Shown piece after piece: positions 49,288 through 61,547 of a stretch of DNA of 64,000 bases (positions are counted from its first letter, which is position 1; each line of letters starts with the position of its first letter). Source of the stretch: Malurus cyaneus samueli (Eukaryota; Chordata; Aves; Passeriformes; Maluridae). The notes beneath the pieces were generated by a model. The model ran no database searches. It saw only the letters and a program-made list of their open reading frames with translations, and had not been told where the DNA came from. Both the position numbers and the translations under genes were made by a program. The DNA is taken from NCBI GenBank assembly GCA_009741485.1, contig CM019218.1, positions 29,252,115 through 29,316,114 of the forward strand, read 5' to 3'.

Positions 49288-51100
49288 AAAATTAATCAGT
49301 TGCTGTGGCAGCACTGCAGGCGTGTGCCCCAGGTGACATTGGTGTGTGATGCTCAGGGGGAGCTGTGGGTCTGCTCAAGGGTGCACAGGGAAGGCAGGAC
49401 CCATGGCAAGCAGGGCCTGCCAGCCTGCCCACACCCTCTATGCTCTTTTGAACCAGGGACTTGAAATTTAATGGCTCTTGTCCTGTACTTCAGTGGTTCA
49501 GATAGTGTTAGGTTACAGATGGGTGAAACATCCTTTTTTCCCTTTAAATGTCAAAATGAAATCTATGGTGATAATGTTAGAGATCAAACAAAAATTTCAA
49601 ATTAAATCCTGAAATACTGATAAGGAGCATCAACAATGTACCATCAATTTCAATATAAATTTAACCTAGTATTGTGGAACAAATGACATTTCATGGCCAA
49701 CAGGGAGGCCACTACATGTTTCCACCATGAAAGATTATATCTATACAGTCTCATCTACCCATTTGAATCCAGTTGGGACCACCAGAACATCTCAGAGGTT
49801 TTTTGAAGGACTTTATTCTTTGGAGCTGTGCACGTCTTTTGCATGACTGTATAAAGTGTTAAAAAGATTATCCTAGGTTTAGTGGATATATCTCAGGTAA
49901 CTGAAGTTAGATGACCTTAATCCCAACACAGCGGTCCAATATCCACAGTTCAAAGCATCCTCTGAGAACATAACCCTGGATTCCTATTTTATAAACTGCT
50001 GAGTCTTTGCAGCAGAATAGGATACATGCAGATCCATTATTGTCCAAAAATCTGCCATGTTAAAAACATGGACCACACAGATTTATTTGCATCTGACCAA
50101 TATGAAAGTAGCTGGAGAAATTTCCAGCATCAGCTTTCATTTTCATGTCTGCTTTCAAGTATGCTGTACTTGCATTTTTTTTAAAACTATGGTTAGTGTA
50201 AAGGTGATGGAGTTTTTTAGCTATCCCCTCATTTTTGCTACATGGGCTAGCTGGTCAGTCATATCAGAAATTTATTTTTAGGCACTGTTAACAGTGAAAT
50301 GTTTTTGAAGGCTTGTATGCTGTGATATTTACATTACACTATTTGAAGCTTACATGCTGAAGCAAATATTCTTGTTGAACGAAAATGAGAAGCAAATAGT
50401 GGTGAAGGGTTTTTAAGCTGCACAAAGGCATCTCCATATACAGAGCATGTGGATGAAATGATCAACTCCTCAGAGACCGTCTGTGTCTGTTACACAACTT
50501 CTTCTCAGATGTTATTTTATCACCCTGTGGAAATGAGTTCTTCCCTACACATTTATATTTGTGCAACTGTGCAAAAGACAGTAAGGGTAAGCTACTGCTG
50601 CTTTACCCAGCAGCTCTTTCTGTCTCTATTGCTCTTTTTGCCATCCTGACAATCTGATGGGGTCAAACATTTAACCTTGCAGGTCACAGAGCAGCTAAAG
50701 CTTGCCCTCATTTGACCCATGTGAACAATAATAAGGCCTCTTTTCCAATAGTCTTTGTCCTGACCAATCCAGCTACAATGTCAATTAACTTGGCAAGGCT
50801 TACAGCCACTTTGAAAATCATTCAGTGTCTGAGGAATGTTAATAGCAGAACAGCTGTTTTCAAGAGTCTCACACTTTGTGTTTCTTGTATTAAGAATTTT
50901 ACTAATTCTTCCCTCATTGTTTGCTCTCATATGACATAAGATATAAACTGATCTGCTGACCTCAAAAATGTGTTTTTCTTGCAAAGGGAGTAATTCCTTA
51001 TAAGAAAAACAGTATTTAGCTAAAATGTCTAAAGAAGTTTTGTTTGGTTTTCTGCATAAGGACTTAATTTGGTTTCTTGTATTTTTACTTACACATGCTT
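49288..51100. other. Non-coding sequence, GC-richer at the left end
   Basis: No gene was recognised. 49310-49440 is GC-rich (CAGGTGACATTGG, CAGGGCCTGCCAGCCTGCCC) but carries no open frame of note. The rest is ordinary AT-rich DNA. Confidence 0.6.
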
Positions 51101-51154
51101 CTAGCAGGCGTTTGGACCAGATGATCTCCAATGTCCGTTCTAACCTAAATTCTT
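51101..51154 (+). mobile_element. CR1 3'-terminal fragment (very short)
   Basis: CTAGCAGGCGTTTGGACCAG, ATGATCTCCAATGTCCGTTC and TAACCTAAATTCTT follow the CR1 3' terminus (GCAGGGGGTTGGACCAGATGATCTCC, AGGTCC, TTCCAACCTCAA, ATTCTGTG). The piece is on + and about 54 bp. Its antisense explains part of the 149-codon - strand frame at 50781-51230 (the EEFRLERTLEII stretch), which is therefore not a gene. Confidence 0.7.
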
Positions 51155-53143
51155 CCTTAAGTGCTGCTGAGTTAAAAGTTGGTTTAGACTCTTTTCTGCT
51201 CAGTACAGCACAAGCTGTGAAGGAACCCATTTTAGCAGTTGAATGGAACTAGTTCTGACTTACTTTTCCGTCCATTTCTAACCTGCTACCCAGAAGGGAG
51301 CTTTATAAATCATGTATCTCAGCACTTTTAACTTCTTGTGTCCATTAGGAGTCCTTTCCATATTTATGAACTGCCTCCTTCACCAGAGCAAAACATTTCT
51401 GTAGCCTGGATAAATACCTTTCATTTTATATAAAGAAAGAATTGATTTATTTAGCTTTTGTCTTTGGAAACAGTATTAACCTGGAATGTCAGCCTAGGAT
51501 AGCACTTTCTGTCATGAGTGAGATGAAGTCTGATATATTGCCACTCAAAAGGGTTATGACATCCTCATTATATAAATCAGAAGGAAAGCCCACTAGTCTT
51601 CCAGTGAGGTATAAAGTTCAGGTTTTTGAATCTAGAAGATTATGAATGCCTAACACTGAAAACTATGGGGTGCATTTACACTGCACCCTAAAATAGCACA
51701 TTAAAAATATAATCTCAATTCCAGTAATAGGCATTCACATACTAGTAAATGTCAAAATCGTATCTGTACTGCAGCACTGTTGAGTATGGGCATTACCACA
51801 GTATTTAGTGCACAGTACTATTTTCACAGGACTCCTGCCCTCCTGCCTTCAAATTCCCTTCATGGTCCTTTTCTTTCTGGCTCTTTTTTTATCTTTGCTC
51901 ATTTTTTTTTCATTTATTTTTCTGGGGTTTTTTCCTTTTCCTTTTAAAGTGTCTTAAATTGTTCAAGATGCAATTCCACACAAACAAGAGCACAGGCTGG
52001 ACACTTCAGTCATCCCTTTCAAATTTGATGTTTCTGTTTCAAATCATTAAAACTTTACACAAAAGAGGTAACAAGAACATCTTGATATGGACAGAATGAT
52101 TTATGCATTTTCTCCTAATTTAGTTCTTTCAAATAGTAATTTTGACTGAAATTTTCCAGAAAGATTCAGCCTGAGGAAAGTTACCCAGTATGCAAAATTT
52201 CAGGCCAAACAGTTAAAGTTTGGCAAAGTTATGAGCTTCAGAAAATGGTTTTGTAATGGCTCTTCAGGGCAATTTTTGTAGATAGTGCTACCAGTCCAAT
52301 CTACCACACATACAAAAGATATTTCAAATTGTAATAATTTTCTGGAAATTACTAATATTGTTTTTCATCCTAGAAAAAGCTTGGTACAATTTTTCTGGGT
52401 TTACTGTGTTCATGAATACTCCAAGTGACTGCTAAGCACAATTAAATACATCATTGGAAGGCTGAGTTTTAAAGAGGTAGGAGAAGGATGTCTTACAGGA
52501 ATGGGCAGATGAGGGACTGGGCACATGCAAATGCACATATTCACAGCACTTCTATGTCCTTTACACTGTGACAAACAAATCCATAAAAAAGAAATTACTT
52601 TTGACGCAATTCCAAAAGCAGTAGAAGTTTTAGGCAGTAGAAGCCAGAGACAACTGGACTTGAGATAGCACTGAACATTGTTTGCACTCATATAAAAATG
52701 CAAGTGAGAATTTTCATGTTATTTCAAGACATATTTGTATCAATATCATTTCAATATTAACAGAATTAGGTTTGAATTGACAGTTTTTATTCATACATGC
52801 TTACATACATACATGCATCCCCTAAAGAGAGCTTTTATGCTCATGTATCACTATGTGGAAAATTTGAGAATACAATTTTATAAAATCACTCTCAGCTTCT
52901 CAATCAGGAGAGTTTATTCAGGCCTAAGGTTATAACTGTTCTTTATGATGCCATTGAAATGGGATTTTCTTGATTAACTCATTACATTTGAACTTTAGTA
53001 TTATCCATAGTCCTTGTACATATTTTCAGCTCTCATCAGCAAACTGACAAATGCTTCTAGTTTCAAAGACTTTCAAGCATCTTTCAATTGTGCAATATAA
53101 GTCAGAGCAGTGCAGCTAACTTGAATAATTTTTAATTTCTTGA
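51155..53143. other. AT-rich unique non-coding sequence
   Basis: No gene was recognised. A T-rich pyrimidine part lies at about 51868-51948. Nothing else stood out. Confidence 0.65.
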
Positions 53144-53398
53144 AAAGGAAATCTGTGGTTAAAGACCAAAGCCAATGGCTGCATAGTGATTATTCCAGTT
53201 GTGGCCTTTGATCACAAAGAGCAAGCTGTACTGATGAAAAGGATGTTTTCTCACCCTGCCCAGAAACTTGTCTTCTCTACCATGACATTGGATCCTGTGA
53301 TGCCACAGTCCCCTACCCAACAGCAACTGATTCGAGAAACTCGGTTTGGTTTGGACGGGGCAGGTGGCCCTGAGACAAAACAAGCTGCCACCTACTGA
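53144..53398 (+). CDS. Candidate coding segment, unrecognised
   Basis: After an in-frame TGA at 53141-53143 the frame stays open for 84 codons to TGA 53396-53398. The text has balanced, protein-like composition: a hydrophobic CIVIIPVVAFD part, a basic KRMFSHPAQK part, a Pro/Gln-rich PVMPQSPTQQQ part and a polar RETRFGLDGAGGPETKQ tail. The first in-frame ATG is at the M of VLMKR. An AG at 53147 (TTTCTTGAAAAG|G) could be a weak splice acceptor for a terminal exon. The - strand is also open over almost the same span (53159-53383), so simple lack of stops is possible. I recognise no family; a retrocopy fragment or a terminal exon are alternatives. No poly(A) signal stands out in the next 100 bp. 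Confidence 0.2.
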   Translation, partial: KGNLWLKTKANGCIVIIPVVAFDHKEQAVLMKRMFSHPAQKLVFSTMTLDPVMPQSPTQQQLIRETRFGLDGAGGPETKQAATY

Positions 53399-56300
53399 GC
53401 GGGTGCAGGGACACTTCGGCTGAATTGATTCAGTGTGTTCACTAGAGGTTCATGCAACTAGCCAGTAACAAAGAAAAAGTTATTTTATGCATTATTTTCT
53501 ACACTTAAAACCAGGTAAAACTATGAAGTGGCTGATGTTTTCACAGTCTGCAGAGAAGGAGTTCAGATGTTTCAAAATGTCAGTTGTTAAACAGGGTGGA
53601 ATAGGCAGCAGTAGCCCCACTCTGGGCACCAAAACTGTGAATAACTAAACCCCTTCAGTTTCCATTCACACATCTTCTTTTCTCTTGTAGAGCTACTTTA
53701 ACCCATTCTCTGCTGATCCCTCCCAGCAGGAACTGTTCTCGCAGCCTCAAGAGACAGAGCTATTCTTGAAAAATGCCAAGCAGCAGTGAGTCTGCACACA
53801 CCGGCAGCACCTGACCCAGCAGCCACTGCCAAGCCTTGAGTCAATGTTGTACCACTTAAAAAAGAAACACATCTTTAACCTGGCAGTGCTACTGGGATCA
53901 GCTTGTGTTTATTAAAAATGGTAGGAATTTTGTCATTTATTCCACAGAAACAACATGCCATGAACTATTTTAACTGGTGGAAAATGTGGAGGTCATTACA
54001 AGGTCAATGAGTACAAGGTCAAAAATGATCAGAAAATTACAATATGCTTTGAAGTCAAACTGACTTGTTCAAGGACAAAGCAGTGAAGAGTGGTCATTGG
54101 AACCTCACCTGGGAACATTTTGCCATCTATTGTTTCATAAGATAAAAAATGGTTTCCAGACAAGAGACCAGAAGCTGATGTAGATGAGGAAGGATTTGCA
54201 GTTTATGACCTCACTCATCCCACATTTAAAAGATCCAGTTTGCTGGCACAAATACACAAGCAAGCCTGGATGGCCCTGGAGGGTGATAAGGAGGTTGCAG
54301 TGGGTCTCTCACATTGAACACCTGCACAACCTTCCAGCAGAGAGCAGTGTGTGCCCTGAAAGAGCGTTGTGGCAGCATAGGAGACAGCTGCAGCTGGGTA
54401 CAGCTCCCATCCTACAGCTCCCAACCAACAGGTCAAATCCTGCAGAGGGAACAAAATCAGCCCCTCAAAAGAATTGCAGGACTAAACATTGCCTGCTCTT
54501 TCAAGAAAATGAACCTTCACAATGACAATTTTATCATCTGCAGACAATTCAACGCATTACCTGACACATTCACTTAAATAATTTAAATGCCTAGATTATG
54601 GAAGTTACTGAGATGGGAATTATGGTATATCTGCATTACATAAAGCAGTGTCATGTTTGAGTCACCCAGATTATCACCAGCCACCATGCACAGTGTGCTG
54701 CTATTGTGCCCTCAAAACACAGCAGCTTGCTGGCCATGCTGACTGATCCCTGGTCTGGAAGATTCTGTCTGGACTAGAGAATCTCAGAGTAGTAGCCAAT
54801 CTGCTTTTCAGTGCCCTTATCATTAATTTCAGTGTTCTCACCATTAATTTAATGATAGACGAATTTGCAAAATTTGCCTTAAAAAAGTAGTATAACAGAT
54901 ATACTACTACTAACAAGATACAGATAAAAACAATACAATACAACAGATAAAAACAAATGAAGACAGTGCAAGGCAAGGTAATACGAGACAGGAAAGGGGT
55001 CAAGATCTAAATGAGTGAGCTTTAAACTCTTCTCCATGCAGGAAGATTACTGTCATCTTGAAAGAGTAGGTCTTGGCTTCGGATAATCAGAATTGTATCT
55101 CAAAAAAAGTAGTAGCTGCCTCTGTGACCTGAAAACAGAGTTATTTTAGGAGAACATTTTTTTTACGTTCTTATTTTATTGTCAATAGCTCCTATTGAAC
55201 TTCTGCTAACTGTTAAATGGACAATTTACAAATAAAAGCCCCACTAACTGACATTCTTGTAGGCACTTTTAGTGAAGCAACTCAGTATTGAAATCCACTT
55301 CTGAGGATTGTGAGCATTGCTAGTTATAGTCTTCTTTTTGAGTAGATCTCAAAAGTCAGTCTACATGCAGTGATAAATCAGAGCAATCAGAGGCTGCCTG
55401 CTGGAATTACAGGGGGGACACAGAAGCAGGAAAAAGGGGCAGCTTCCGAAGAGTAGAAGCAACCAGAAGTATTCCTCTTCTGTGAGAAGAGGTTGCTATG
55501 TAGCAACATGTGCTCTGAGTCATCAGTGGAAGAGAGAAAACTGCCTTCTGCCCTGTCTTCTAAAGACATTATACCTCAATGATTTCTGGCTTTAAATCTA
55601 AAATTAGCATCCCTCCTACTTAACATAGATAGTCGTTTTGGAAGCAAGGAAAGGATACTTTTTAATGGTGTGTTTTCTGAAAAATTTATTTCATTGTCAC
55701 ACCAGTGAGAGCCTAGTGAAAAGTCTGTTTATATTGGATCTAACTTTTCATCTCTGCAGAAGTCTGTAAAAGCAAAGCTCTGGAACCACCATGAACCCTT
55801 GGCAGTTCTATGCTCCTTTGAAACTGCTCAATATGACGAACTTAGCCTCATTATTCAGTCTGTTAATATTTGCATAAGAAATGAAAAATGAATCTATATC
55901 TGAACATAGTGAGTGCCTTTCTGAGAAACTGAGAGGGAGAACATAGAGGAAGGAAAAAAACCTCGATGCTGAGTTTTCTGCTATGAATTGGTGTAATGGA
56001 AAATGTTATTCCCCAGTCACCTTCTTGACTCCTATTTATTACACAACATCCTCTTGCTTTCCAGTTCAGCTCATGCAGGCTTTCATGTTTCTGATGAACA
56101 ATTTCTATGATATTGTAGGCCAAAAAATTAGATCTGCTTTTTTTTTTATCATCTAGCCAAGTTCAGGCCAGACACTCAGCTGGATAAAACCACAAATTCT
56201 CAGAAGAGTCAATATCACAGAAATTGCACTTCCCCTGTCTGTCTACTGATTAGAAAACTGCCACATCTTTAGCCACGTCCATAGCTGTTCTTATTTTCTA

Positions 56301-56613
56301 ACAATGAATCACCAGAAATCCATATTCCTGGATTTTGTTCTTGAACATTAGAAGCCTCATAAACACTGAGTTTCTGATGTTTGTTTGAAACAATCTTTTC
56401 TCAATCATTCCTGGATAAACCAGTCATGTTTTCCAGGGCAGTTGAAGGCACTCAATGCTTCTGAGGACTACTCAGTAGGAGTCACAGGAAGAAGATATGA
56501 CTGTTGTCATATCTACTTTAAAGTTTGAGATACCAGCACTGGCGTTAATCATAAATTATGTATGACACCAACATAAATAAGATATCCATTCCTAAAGAGG
56601 CTCAAGCTTGAAT
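53399..56613. other. Non-coding sequence, moderately GC-richer at the left
   Basis: No gene was recognised. A 113-codon frame (54184-54525, +) and overlapping frames in other registers lie in a GC-richer part (about 53570-54480). None shows a motif or family I know. The rest is AT-rich. Confidence 0.55.
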
Positions 56614-56614
56614 T

Positions 56615-56646
<32 letters not shown>
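56614..56646. repeat. (TC)n(TG)n compound microsatellite
   Basis: About eight TC units run directly into eight TG units (56631-56646). Read directly. Such compound tracts are usually polymorphic. Confidence 0.97.
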
Positions 56647-56947
56647 AATGGGAAGACATATCATATCCAATAAGGTTGTTATTAAAATCAAACTGGGAAG
56701 GCTCAATTAATATAAAGATTTTGGACAGTAGGAATCATATGCTTGTAGTAAAAACAAACAATATTATCTGTTTCTCCTCTTTCTGATGTTAACCTGGTGA
56801 TTTTGAAAAGGCTGAGATCGTATAATTTTCTCCAGGCAGGAAGAGAGTCATCCAGCTCCTTCTAAAGCAGTGTTACCATGGAAATACTGGTGAAAAACGA
56901 GCCAGCATACAGGCATGTCTACCATACTAAGTCAACAATTCAACCCT

Positions 56948-56958
56948 CCCCCCCCCCC
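56948..56958. repeat. C11 homopolymer
   Basis: An uninterrupted run of 11 C in AT-rich surroundings, read directly. It is a G-run on -, which is often a sequencing trouble spot. Confidence 0.95.
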
Positions 56959-58274
56959 AATAACTATTAAAGCTGACATAAAAGTTTCTGACCAGAATAG
57001 AATTAAAATCTCTCAAATATTTTATCAAAATAGCTGAATTTATACATCAGAAAATTGCACAGGTGTCTCCATTCTCTCCAGGGAGACAGCAGGAAATGAA
57101 TTGCTCTAAGAATTGATAGTGAATTCTTAGAGTTATTAGAGGCTGCTCAAAAGTCAATGGGAAAATCCTACTAAACTCCAGTAGGAGCAGAGTTTCTTCC
57201 AGAAGATATGAGGATTCATCAGGTGGACAGCCTCATTACTATATTTATTTGGAGAGTAACCTGCACTTATTGTTCTAGTGTGTGTAGAACTCAGCAGCAG
57301 TTTTCCTGCTGACTCAGACTGTTGGATGTTGAGGTTGTCTAAGGTAAAATCACTTCTAGTTCCAGGTAATGTTTGCAGCTCGGATTGCTGTCAAAGACAT
57401 ACAGCAATCCTTCTTTTATGAAAATGTTTTTCATGTTTGAGAATGCCCCACCAAGAAGTATTAAGGGGGCTCAGCTAAAAAAGAGTTGGATATTATTCTT
57501 GTTTCTGCACCAGCTGGCACAATGGAGTTTAAAAGTAGTATGATACAATTCAGAAAAGCTAATGAGGAGACAGGAATGCAATTGTCAAGGTGTTTGCTGC
57601 TTTTGTAGGCAAAGAAATGTAATAACACCCTCCACAATTTGCAATCTCCAGCTCTTCATTAAGCTCCTCCTTAATGAAACACCCTCTGTATGGATGGAGA
57701 ATTTTCCTTTTAGGAAAAACACTTCACGATGACTTTGTTGCCAGCTACATAGATAATTGACTCAATAAACACTAGCCTCCACAAAGGTAAAGATTTCCCC
57801 CACTGCAGGATTCCTGAGAGCCAAGACTTAATTTGAAGGGACAGGTCTGGTCTTGCATTCTGAAGCTTGTTTCTTTGCTGTTCTGAAAAGGAACAGCATA
57901 TTCCCTTATCTAACAGACACATTTATGAAGGAGACCCCTCCCAGTTTCAAGATAGATGTGCCTTGTCAGCCACAGTGAGGCGATGGATGCTGCACTGGAG
58001 CAGCAGAGAGAAAGATTTCAGTCCAGCTGGTTTGCTGTCCATCCTCTCTGCATTCTGTAACAAATCAGAACCACAAAGGATCTGCTGTCTAAGGTTTTTT
58101 GTTGACAGCATTTTCCATGGAAATAAAGCCTTTACTTCTGCCAAATTCAGGTGGAACAGAAAAAAAAATGTTTGGAAAACAGACCTGTTACTTTGTCTTT
58201 TTCCCCATTCTTTGGAAGACACTTATAGTAGTTCAAATTGCTAAGAACCTATGAGAAAAAGAGCCTTTTTATGT
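56959..58274. other. Unique non-coding sequence
   Basis: No gene was recognised. A 125-codon frame (57867-58244, +) overlaps a 91-codon - strand frame and resembles no family I know, so I do not call it. Confidence 0.55.
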
Positions 58275-58293
58275 GGGAGGGGGTGGGGGAGGG
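58275..58293 (+). other. G-quadruplex motif
   Basis: GGGAGGGGGTGGGGGAGGG contains four G-runs of 3, 5, 5 and 3 with single-base loops (A, T, A). This fits the classic four-run G4 rule with very short loops, the most stable class. An A12 run (58297-58308) follows directly. The motif sits about 160 bp before the (GAAA)n tract. Confidence 0.85.
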
Positions 58294-58450
58294 ATTAAAA
58301 AAAAAAAAGCTTGTGACCTGTATTTTTTTTCCATAATGATAAACAGTAATGCATACTAAATTACTGCTTAGTGGAATCTGATGCACCACCATTATACAAG
58401 CTTTGATTGATAGTTCATCAAAAGGGAAAAATTTAATAATTTTTAAAACA

Positions 58451-58463
58451 GAAAGAAAGAAAG

Positions 58464-58542
<79 letters not shown>

Positions 58543-58564
58543 AAAAGAAAGAAAGAAAGAAAGA
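58451..58564 (+). repeat. (GAAA)n pure purine tract, 114 bp
   Basis: About 28 GAAA units with two small interruptions (AAGAGAAAG near 58461 and GAAAAAGAAAG near 58541). Every base on + is a purine. Long mirror-like purine tracts of this kind can form triplex (H-DNA) and are unstable in length. The frames running across it on both strands (KERKKERK on +, LSFFLSFF on -) are repeat artefacts. Confidence 0.98.
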
Positions 58565-61117
58565 CTAGATCTTTTTAATTTATAACTGAAACAATAACAA
58601 TGCTCCATTCATGACTAGCACAAGCTTTGCAGGACCATACTGTACTCAGGTCTTTCTGTTTTTTGTTTCCCCACAGCTGAAAAGAACTAGGAACAGATGT
58701 TTACTGCGCATATATTTTACAGCTGATATTGAACAATGCTTTAAATTTCACCTGCAAATTATTCTAATGCATTCATTTGTCTGTGAAAACTCAAGTCTAC
58801 ACAATCAGCCATGTTTTAGGAGACTTTTATATAAATTAGCTATTTAATGACCTCAGTGTGCCTAAAGACTAGCAGGAAGGAAGAAGAACAGTAAATAACT
58901 CTGTTCTGACCAAATAATTAGTGAATTAATATTTAACAATGCTGAAACTATAATTCTTGTCAGCAAGGATGTCGTTCCAGGCAACAGTGCCCACTCCTTT
59001 TCACTGTTACTGTAGGGGACAATTTTAAGGGCAGGGTGTGCCTAACGCTTTCTGATATCCTAAAAGGAACAGAATTCAAGGAAAGACTCAAGGGTATCCC
59101 AACAGGACCCACCTGTATTCCATCAACAGCTCATCCCTGCTGCTCATGAAGAGTAGAAATTTTGCATGTACGTCTGAAATGCATCTGCAGAACACTGAAG
59201 GCCTTTACTGAGCTGGCTGATATCAGTGCTAGAGCACAGACATTGCCTCTTGAAGTCTTTCCTTTTCACGTTTATGTTTAATCGCTGCAAATTACAGGAT
59301 AAGTAATCAGCTGTGCAGGCAGTAGGACATAACACGGAGCACTCTGTGCCTCTGTCCTTAACATAAACACTGAGTTATATCTTTCTGATTGTACAGGGAA
59401 TTGAAGGGAGAGCCAGCTCTCTTCATCTCTTATAAATGAAACTTTCCTTAAGGCTGATAAAAATGTTGAACCCACATGAAAGAAGATAAAGCCCTTAACC
59501 TAAGAAAAAAAGTTCTTCTGTCTTTCACCATTAGCAGACCTAGGAGAATATTGGCCTATGAGCTCATGAAAGAAGAACTCTGAAAACAGGAGGCCGACTC
59601 AGTCTTTGTTGTTTCCTGCCTCTGAGCTCTTCTAGTGTGGCTTTTATTGCTCCTTGATGATTTCCTAACCGAACTGCTCACTCTCCCTGTCATTATAAGC
59701 TGATGGAGAAGGTTTCCTACTGGAGAGAGGAGTCTCATTTTCAGATAAAGAAACATCCAACACTCACCACAGGGTTGCTGTACCTAATAAGGAAGACAGG
59801 TAGTGTATATCGCGTCTTCCCTATGTGGGTTTAGTTTGTCAAGAAAGTATATTAGCATTGCGATGAAGTCTCTTTTTGGCATAGTCTGTGTTTTGAAAGA
59901 GAACTTTTGATTCCTGCCTACTGCTGCAATGTCTTTGACTTGCTTTATGTTCAATGTCTTTCTCTATAGCTCATTATTTAGCTTTCTCCTCAAGGGCCCT
60001 TGACTTAGGTCATTAACATGAAACAGTCATCAACTTTTTGTAAGAAAATTGTCAATCTTTCTTTTTCCAGAACTTCATCCTGGAGAACAAGGTGGTGGTT
60101 TTATGAACAAGAAGAGAAAAAGAAGTAGGGAGTTTCTGTCTCTCATTTTCCAAAGTTGTCTCATTAAGACAAATTCAGTTAAACTTGTATTTAGCTTTGA
60201 CATCTGCTGCTTCTGTTTAGATCCAATGTGAGGTTTGTGTGTCTCATATTTCTATCTGTTTCAGTTTCTCCAATAAGAGGTATTACCATCACCTACAATC
60301 CTGATCTTGCTTAAGGGCTTGGACTATAACCGTACCCCAACTGTGCCTTTGAATAACCTATCAGAAATTACTGCTTCATCTTCTACACATATCAAACAAA
60401 AAAAAAAATTCAAAAATATGCTATTATAGTGAAAAAAAATAGCTAATGAATTCTCACAATCATATGTTGTATGTCTGGTTAAAATGAAAATTGCAAACTA
60501 ATCTACTAGCTTCATTCCAGAAAGAGAATTGCATGGGTGAGTCATGCCCAAAAATGCAACACCACAACAGTGAAAAAATAGATGCATGACAATCCTATCA
60601 CTGCACTGAGACGTGGACTTTTCTGGTAATCCACTGCCAGCCATTGGCACAAAGCTACTGCTTTAAGTGAACCTTGCCTATGAGACATTACTGTATACAA
60701 AAAGCAGCTTCTGAGCCATCAGAATAGTTCACTGTCTGCATGCAGCATCTGAGCTGCTTCATTCCCCGACAAAAATAGAATCTGACTGCACTTGAGTTTC
60801 AGTTAGCACTGCAATGTTAATCCAGAGATGAGGGTTCCTTTCTTGTTGCATTGTTTTTGGTACACATAAAGTGGAGATTTAACAGGGCTTTATAGACCGT
60901 CTACCATAATTCCCTTTTAGAGATTGGATGAGTAAACTGCCACCAGACATCATGGGTGGCAATCTAAACAGGAGCCAGCAGCAGATCAGCACCATCCTGC
61001 ACTTACCGGCAAGAATGTGCAACATTCAGGAAAAGCGATTATTCCCCTTTATTTGACACATGTGAAATTGTTTTTGGAATGCCACCTCCGGTTGTGATCT
61101 TTCTTGTACATTTTAGA
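58565..61117. other. AT-rich unique non-coding sequence
   Basis: No gene, RNA gene or repeat family was recognised. No open frame exceeds 80 codons. Confidence 0.65.
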
Positions 61118-61547
61118 CTAAGTTCAGTGGAAGACCACCAAGATAATCAGGAGATCTGGGAACTGTAGAGAGAATCAGAGACAGCTTTTACTCAGCCTGG
61201 AGATCAAAGGAGAAATCTAATTGTATTTCACTTGCCAGGGAATGAAATGGTTCTAGAGAAGATGGAGCCAAATTTGTCTCGGAGGTATACACAGTGGAAA
61301 AATGAGACACAACGAACACGAATTGCAGCACAGGAAATTCTCTGTACAATCAAGGAAAAAAAGTTTTCTCAGTGAAGGTGATAAACCACTGAAACAGGTT
61401 GCTCCCATAGGTTGTGAGATCTCCACCCTTGGATTCCTTCAAAGTTCAACTGCATATGACACTGGACAATCTGCCCTGACAAGTTCAGAGCTGCTTTGAG
61501 AAGCAATCTCAGAGAGAGATTCCAATGTAAATTACTAAATGATTCAA
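61118..61547 (+). mobile_element. Old CR1 LINE 3' end, strongly decayed
   Basis: Successive blocks keep the CR1 order on +: AGTTCAGTGGAAGACCACCA (61121), TTACTCAGCCTGGAGATCAA (61190), GCAGCACAGGAAATTCTCTG (61326), GTGAAGGTGATAAACCACTG, AACAGGTTGCTCCCATAGGT, GTGAGATCTCCACCCTTGG, and a last ATCTCAGAGAGAGATTCCAA where younger copies have GATCTCCAGAGGTCCCTTCCAA. The tail is reduced to ATGATTC at about 61539-61545. The reading frame is lost. Divergence is much higher than in the 40 kb copy, so this is an older insertion. Confidence 0.82.

Noticed and set aside
50781..51230. 149-codon open frame (-)
   Set aside because: Its middle is the antisense of a CR1 3' fragment (51101-51154), and the rest has no family resemblance.
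58249..58608. 119-codon frame (-) with FFLSFFLS repeats and its + counterpart
   Set aside because: It is the translation of the (GAAA)n tract.
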